A stretch of DNA of 7,888 bases. Origin: Bacteroidota bacterium. Lineage in GTDB: Bacteria; Bacteroidota; Bacteroidia; Bacteroidales; P3. Made by a program: the position numbers and the translations under genes. Of the stretch, positions 1 to 6,700 are shown in pieces. Location: NCBI GenBank assembly GCA_030540495.1, contig JAUNWC010000060.1, positions 1 to 7,888 on the forward strand, given 5' to 3'. Below the pieces are notes generated by a model. The model ran no database searches. It saw only the letters and a list, made by a program, of their open reading frames with translations, and was not told where the DNA came from. Position 1 is the stretch's first letter. Each line of letters begins with the position of its first letter.

Positions 1-50
1 TATCAAAACCTATCCTAACCTATTATAACTTATGCTAACCTATCAACCGG
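1..50. repeat. Degenerate 10-bp tandem repeat upstream of ruvA
   Basis: Five back-to-back 10-bp units start at 1, 11, 21, 31 and 41. They read TATCAAAACC, TATCCTAACC, TATTATAACT, TATGCTAACC and TATCAACCGG, giving an approximate consensus TATCNTAACC. A further lone match, TATCCCAACT, lies at 84-93. The first unit begins at the window edge, so the array may continue to the left. All six reading frames through this stretch meet stops quickly, so it is probably not coding. The 10-bp period is close to one helical turn, which would place the units on one face of the DNA. Whether this is a binding array, a minisatellite or a relic cannot be told from this window. Confidence 0.7.
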
Positions 51-65
51 CTTTACCCTATAAAA

Positions 66-78
66 CAGCCAACGGCTG
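66..78. other. Short perfect inverted repeat (5-bp stem, 3-base loop)
   Basis: CAGCC-AAC-GGCTG is a perfect, GC-rich hairpin in otherwise AT-rich DNA. A T-tract at 93-98 follows, but about 14 bases after the stem, so it is a poor intrinsic terminator for an upstream gene. The right arm overlaps the place where the -33 element of the putative ruvA promoter should lie, so a protein-binding site is another reading. The stem is short enough to arise by chance. Confidence 0.4.
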
Positions 79-107
79 CAACCTATCCCAACTTTTTTGT
101 AACTTTG
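76..107 (+). promoter_or_regulatory. Putative Bacteroidota-type promoter for ruvA-sprA
   Basis: TAACTTTG at 100-107 matches the Bacteroidota -7 consensus TAnnTTTG exactly. The matching -33 element (TTG-like) is weak: only CTG at 76-78 is present, 21 bases before the -7 box. Transcription would start near 110-115, leaving a leader of about 20-25 bases before the ruvA ATG at 136. That leader is A/T-rich and has no Shine-Dalgarno sequence, as is usual in this phylum. No equally good element was seen in the 9-bp gap before sprA, so this promoter probably serves both genes. Confidence 0.5.
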
Positions 108-135
108 CACCTTGTTGTAAAAAAATATTAAGTCT

Positions 136-726
136 ATGTTTGAATATTTAAATGGTAAATTTACTTTGATAACTCCGTCCTTTATAGTTGTGGATTGTGG
201 TGGAGTAGGGTATAGGGTGGAAATTAGTCTTTATTCTTATTCAAAGGTAAAAGATTTGTCGGAGGGTAAAGTTCTTGTTCACTATGTTGTAAGGGAGGAT
301 GCCCAAATACTTTATGGTTTTATGGAAGAGAAGGAACGAGAGTTATTTAGGTTGTTTATAGGTGTAAGTGGAATAGGACCAAATACGGCAAGAATGATGC
401 TTTCCTCACTTGGGGTGGATGAGATAGTTTCTGCCATACTTTCTGAGGATATAAAAACAATAAACTCCATTAAGGGAGTAGGCACCAAAACGGCACAAAG
501 GGTTGTGGTAGAATTAAAAGACAAGTTGAAAAAATGGACATACTCCCTTGAAAATACAAATATTGATATTCCAATAAACAATAAAAACAGAGAAGAAGCG
601 TTATTAGCATTGCAGACTTTAGGATTTAATAAGGTTATAGTAGAAAAAACTTTGGATAAAATACTCAAAGAGGATAAACAAATAAGTGTAGAAAATTTAA
701 TAAAGCAAGCGTTGAAAAGGTTATAA
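136..726 (+). CDS. ruvA: Holliday junction branch migration complex subunit RuvA
   Basis: RuvA is the cytoplasmic, tetrameric protein that binds four-way Holliday junctions and loads the RuvB motor for branch migration in homologous recombination and repair. The 196-residue product has the full family layout and near-usual length. Residues 1-63 form the OB-fold domain, with GGVGY at 22-26 and VVREDAQILYGF at 51-62. Its E54-D55 pair corresponds to the acidic pin (E55/D56) of E. coli RuvA. Domain II carries two helix-hairpin-helix DNA-binding motifs, GVSGIGPNTA (76-85) and GVGTKTAQR (114-122). An Asn/Lys-rich linker (about 133-152) leads to domain III (about 152-196), the RuvB-contacting part, with EALLALQTLGF and an ISVENLIKQALKRL tail. 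The ATG at 136 gives the MFEYLNGK start typical of Bacteroidota RuvA. No Shine-Dalgarno sequence precedes it. RuvB and RuvC are not encoded here. The gene ends 9 bp before sprA. The identification is secure. Confidence 0.98.
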   Translation: MFEYLNGKFTLITPSFIVVDCGGVGYRVEISLYSYSKVKDLSEGKVLVHYVVREDAQILYGFMEEKERELFRLFIGVSGIGPNTARMMLSSLGVDEIVSAILSEDIKTINSIKGVGTKTAQRVVVELKDKLKKWTYSLENTNIDIPINNKNREEALLALQTLGFNKVIVEKTLDKILKEDKQISVENLIKQALKRL

Positions 727-735
727 CCTCAATAG

Positions 736-798
736 ATGATAGTAAGAAGGTACTCTATATTATTGTTTTTGTTTCTCGCCGTCTTGGATGTGTTAGCG
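736..798 (+). other. Predicted Sec signal peptide of SprA
   Basis: Residues 1-21 have the three expected parts: a short basic start (R4, R5), a hydrophobic core (ILLFLFLAVL, 8-17) and a small-residue end. VLA at 19-21 fits the -3/-1 rule, with cleavage before E22. There is no lipobox cysteine, so a signal peptidase I site is expected, as suits an outer-membrane barrel reaching the periplasm through Sec. D18 close to the cleavage site is slightly unusual but tolerable. Confidence 0.85.
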
Positions 799-3700
799 GA
801 GAGTTCTTTTCCTTTGGATACGCTACATTTTCCCATAAAGGAAAACGCGGAGAGTCCTTTGTATTTGCAAGACCCTCAAAACGTAACTACCTCAGTACAA
901 TACGACCCTACAACCAACGAATACATAGAAGTAAAAAAAGTTGGAGATGTAGTAATAGCAACAAGAAAACTTTCCTTTGACGAATACCAAAAATATGATT
1001 TGGATAGAATGATAGATTCTTATTGGAAAGACAGGGCAGGGAGTGCTGTTTTGTTGCAAAACGATGAGAGTCTTTCTTCTTTGATTCCCTCGCTTAGAAT
1101 CAATAGTGAATGGATGGATAAGATTTTTGGAGGGCAGGATATAGATATAAGGCTTTCGGGAGGTATAGATTTGAAATTTGCTTTGGTAAATAACAAAAAC
1201 GAGAACCTTTCTTTGAACGAAAATGCAAGAAGTGTTACAAGGTTTGATTTTGACGAAGACTTGCAGTTTAATGCTTTGGCTCAAATAGGCAATGCTGTTT
1301 CATTTAATTTTAACTACAATAGCGGAGCAACTTTTGATTTTGAGAAAGAACTTTTGAAATTTAAATACGAGGGCAAAGAAGACGATATTCTTCAACTTTT
1401 GGAGGCTGGTAATGTTTCTTTTGCCTTGCCTACCACACTTATAACAGGTGTGCAGAACCTTTTTGGAGTAAAAGCAAAATTGAAGTTTGGCAATTTGTTG
1501 TTAGATGTTTTGGCTTCTCAGCAAAAGAGTGAAAGTCAAAGCATAACGGTGCAGAACGGAGCCCAAACTCAAGAGTTTAACTTCAAGGCTGATGAGTATG
1601 ACGAAAACAAACACTTTTTCCTTGCTCAATATTTTTATGACAACTATAACAAAGCAATGTCTACTTTCCCCATAGTAAATAGCAATATAGTTATCACAAA
1701 GATAGAAGTATGGAAAACAAATATAGGAAGTGCGGTAAATAACAATAGAAATATTGTTGCTTTTTCTGATTTGGGAGAAAAGAACCCTTATTGCACCATG
1801 CCTAACTTTACCAATCCATATGGCTCAGAATACCCAGATAACGAACTTTCTAATGATTTGTTTCTTATAGCCAATCCTTCCTCTTTGAGAAATATTAACA
1901 CAGTGGGAAACACTTTGCAGGGTATGGGTTTTGTTTCCGGGCAGAACTACGAAAAAGTAGAGAGTGCAAGAAAACTTTCTGAAAGCGAATACACACTGAA
2001 TACTCAACTCGGTTTCATCTCCCTTAATCAATCCTTGTCAAACGACCAAGTTCTTGCGGTGGCTTATCAATATCAAATAGTTGGAGATACTACTGTTTAT
2101 CAGGTTGGAGAATTTTCGGACGAGGGTATAACCGACCCAAACACTTTGATAGTAAAATTGTTGAAGTCCTCTTCCTTGAACGTTAGAAATCCTATTTGGA
2201 AACTAATGATGAAGAATGTTTATTGGGTAGGTTCTTCTCAACTTTCTTCTGATGATTTTCGTTTAAATATTATGTATCTTGGCGATGAGGAAGGAATAGA
2301 AACTGGTTATTTTACAGAAGGTCCTTTGGCTTCCATTCCATTGCTTCAAGTTTTTGGCTTGGATAGAATGGATACCAAGCAGAATATGTATCCCGATGGA
2401 GTTTTTGACTATGTGGAGGTTTCTTCTACAGGTGCAGGGTTGGTAAATTCTTCTCGTGGTTTGATATATTTTCCATATGTGGAGCCTTTTGGTAAAGACC
2501 TTAGGGAGATGCTTAACGATGAGGAATATGCAAGTAAGTATTGTTTTGACTCCTTATATACCCTTACTCGTTCTCAGGCTCAACAATATACAGAAAAGAA
2601 TAAGTATTATTTGGAGGGTAGGTATCGCTCTTCTTCTTCGGGGGGAGAAATAAGTTTGGGTGCGGTCAATGTGCCACAGGGTAGTGTAACCGTTATGGCA
2701 GGAGGCATACAGTTGCAAGAAGGAGTAGATTACACTGTGGATTATGCTATGGGTAGAGTAAAGATTATCAATGGTGCTTATCTTTCTTCGGGTACTCCTA
2801 TAACAGTTTCCACAGAGAGCAATTCTACTTTTTCTATGACAACCAAATGGATGATGGGGCTTAGAGGTACTTATACCGTATCGCCAGAGTTGTCTTTGGG
2901 AGCAACATTTATGCATTTGCATGAATCTCCTATAACCCAAAAAGTAAATTATGGCGAAGAGCCTATAAGCAATAGTCTTTTGGGATTTGATTTGCATTTT
3001 ACCAAGCAAGTGCCTTTTATTACCAAGATTATGGATTGGTTGCCTTTTTATAGCACAAATACTCCTTCCACCTTAAATTTTGAGGGAGAGATAGCACAAT
3101 TTATACCGGGCAACTCGGCAGCCATAGGCTCCTCGGGTACTGCATACATAGACGATTTTGAAACAAGCAAAAGAAGTTATGATTTAAGGGCAGTGAATGC
3201 TTGGTTTTTGGCTTCCACTCCTCAAGACTATGATACTCCTAATTCTCTTTTCCCTGAAACATTCAAAAACTCTGGTCTTGCATATGGTTTTAATAGGGCA
3301 AAAATAGCCTGGTATTCCATAGACGACAATTTTTACAACGGAGCGGCTCCAAGCAACATAAACAATGATGACAGGAGCAAACCATACGCAAGAGAGATAT
3401 TAGAATCTGAGGTTTATCCAAACAAAGAATTGGTTCAGGGACAAAGAAACAATATACACGAGTTTAATATTGCTTTTTATCCTTCGGAAAGAGGACCTTA
3501 TAACTACGATACCCTTTCGGCTTTTTCGCACGGTTTGGATGCCGATGCCAATCTTAATGCCCCCGAGACTCGTTGGGGTGGTATTATGAGGAAACTTGAT
3601 GCTACGGATTTTGAATCTGCCAATATAGAATCCATAGATTTTTGGTTGATGGACCCGTTTATAGAAGACCCCGATAGCGAGGGAGGAAAACTTTATTTCA

Positions 3701-6700
3701 ATCTTGGAGATGTTTCTGAGGATATACTAAGAGATGGAAGAAAGAGTTATGAAAACGGTTTGCCAACTTCGGCTGTGGTGGAGAATGTGGATACTACCAT
3801 ATGGGGAAGAGTTCCTAAGTTGCAAGTGGTGGTAAATGCTTTTTCCAATGATGATAACTCTCGTCAATATCAAGATATTGGTTACGATGGGCTTAATTCT
3901 TTGGACGAGCAGAGTTTCTTTGAGCGTTTTTTGCTTGCTAATCAAAATCAGGTAAGTGCAGAGGGTTACGAAAAATTACTATCCGACCCTTCGGCAGATG
4001 ATTTTATGTATTTTCGTTCGGATGAATACGACAGGAACAATGTTAAGATAACCGATAGATACAAACGATATAACAACCCTGAGGGCAATTCCTCCATAAC
4101 CACATCAGGCGAGTCTCAACAAGCCACTTCTTTGCCAAATGTGGAGGATATCAATCAGGATAATACTCTTTCGGAAGCAGAAAATTATTACGAATACGAG
4201 GTATTGCTTGACCCGGCGCATATGAACGTGGGAGAAAACTATATAGACGATATACAAGAGGCTTACAATGTTTCTTTGGCAAATGGAAGTACTACCAATT
4301 GCAAATGGTATCATTTCAAAATACCTATCAGAGAACCAAATAGAAAAATAGGCAATATAGATGGTTATCAGAGCATAAGGTTTATGCGTACTTTTCTTCG
4401 TGGCTTCAAAAAACCTGTGATATTGCGTTTTGCCTCTTTTGAATTGGTCAGTGCAGAGTGGAGAAAGTACAATGACAACCTTCTTTCTCTTGGTCAGATA
4501 CCAACGGGTACTCAAGCCGAAAATACCACCCTTACCATAGGAACGGTAAATATAGAAGAAAATGGCAAACGTTCTCCTGTTGGCTATTGCTTACCTCCGG
4601 GCATAGAAAGGGAAAAACAATATTCTACCACAAGTTACATACAACAAAACGAGCAGTCTTTATCCTTAAAGGTTACCAATCTTGCCGATGGTGATGCTCG
4701 TGCGGTGTATAAGACTATGGACTATGATATGAGGCAGTACAACAAATTGAAAATGTTTGTCCATGCCGAAAAAGTTAATGAAGTAGATGATTATCAAACC
4801 GGAGAAGTATCTTTGTTTATTCGTCTTGGTACGGATTTTACTTCTAATTATTATGAATATGAGTTGCCTTTGACCTTTACCCCATGGTATACCTCTATGC
4901 TTGAAGACAAAGTGGTTTGGCCAGAGGCTAACAACATAGAAATAGAATTAGACTCCATAGTAAAAGTAAAGACAAACCGCAATGCTTTGATAAGAGGAGG
5001 CAATACCAATTACTCCACAAGCCTACCTTATACCGAATACATTGATGGTAGAAAGATAACGGTTTTAGGCTCTCCAAACATAGCAAATGTAAAGGTTATA
5101 ATGATAGGTATGCGCAACCCTAAGAAGCAAAGTATATACGATGACGATGATATGTTGCCAAAGAGTGTTGAGGTTTGGGTAAATGAGTTGCGTTTGACAG
5201 ATTTTGATAGGACAAGAGGTTGGGCAGTTAGAGGCACAATGAGGACTAATCTTGCAGATTTGGGAGATTTGGCTATGAGTGGCTCATATAAGTCGGCAGG
5301 TTTTGGTACAATAGAGCAAACGGTTTCTGATATTTCTCAAGACAATGTTTCCACCTTTGATGTTGCTACCAACTTAGAACTTGGCAAATTCTTCCCGGAT
5401 AGATTTGGTATTAGATTGCCTTTCCACTTTGACTATTCCAAAACTGTTAGCAACCCAAGATACAACAGCCTTGACCCAGATGTATTTCTTAAAGAAGATT
5501 TGCTTTCTTATAGAACAGAAAGAGAAAGAGACTCCATAAGACACATGGTGCAAGACTACAATGCAATAACCAACTTTTCTTTTATGAATATAAGAAAAGA
5601 AAGAGTTGGCTCCACAAATAACAGACATTTCTTTGACATAGAGAATTTTAATCTTTCTTATTCCTTTACTCGTAATTATAGCAGAAATGTTGATGTAGAA
5701 TATGATGAACGCACTCAAAATCGTCTAACTCTTAATTATCAATATGATGTACAACAAAAGGGATGGAAACCTTTTAGCAAAGTACCCGCTTTTAGAAGTA
5801 AAACCTTTGCTATTCTAAGAGATTTAACCATAAATTTCAAACCAAAGAATATTACTTTTAGGAGCGATATGTTAAAAGATTTTCAAGAGAGTTTGCTTCG
5901 TTCTAAGTCGCAGGGTTTGGTTATTATGGAACCTACTTATTACCAAAACTTCTATTGGAATAGAGAATATGGTTTGAAATGGGATTTCACTTCCAATTTG
6001 CGTATGGACTATTCGGCTACAATGAATGCTTTGATAGATGAGCCTCGCGGTCGTTTGGATACTCGTTCTAAAAAAGACAGTGTTTGGAACTCCATAATGG
6101 ATTTGGGTAAGGCACAGCAATTTCATCAACAATTGCAACTTAATTTCAATGTGCCAATAAACAAAATACCGATGTTCTCGTGGCTAAGACTGACAAGTTC
6201 ATATGTGGCTCAATACACTTTCCAATCCTCCACAGAGGCAACCAAAAACTTAGGCAATACCATAGAAAACTCTCGCAGGATAAATGCCACAGCCAATGCT
6301 AATTTTGCAACCATATACAATAAAGTTCCTTTTATTCAAAAGGCTTACGAAACAAGAAATAAGAATAAGAGCAAGGATGTAAAATTATCTTCGCCAAGGA
6401 TGCCAAAACCTAACAATAAGAATCAACCACTTGCTGATACTACTGCCGATAGTACAAAAACACCTTTATTAAAAGAGATTATGTATTTCTCTGTGCGTTT
6501 GCTTACAAGTGTCAAATCCATTAACTTTACATATGGTACCAATAATGGTATTTATGTTCCGGGATTTATGCCAAGGGCAAAGTATTTTGGTATGCAACCA
6601 AATGAAAATTGGGCACCGGGTCTTGGTTTTGTCTTTGGTTCTCAACGAAATATTATGCCGGAGGCAATAAGAAGAGGATGGCTATCAACTGATACCATGC

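Noticed and set aside
1..60. Possible CRISPR or telomere-like array in the opening repeats
   Set aside because: The units are 10 bp, contiguous and degenerate, with no spacers. This does not fit CRISPR, and nothing else supports a telomere.
66..98. Intrinsic terminator for a gene left of the window (hairpin 66-78 plus T-tract 93-98)
   Set aside because: The stem is only 5 bp and the T-tract lies about 14 bases away, so the two do not form a standard terminator.
312..668. 118-codon minus-strand frame inside ruvA
   Set aside because: It lies wholly within a well-recognised ruvA and its translation has no recognisable domain, so it is a shadow frame.
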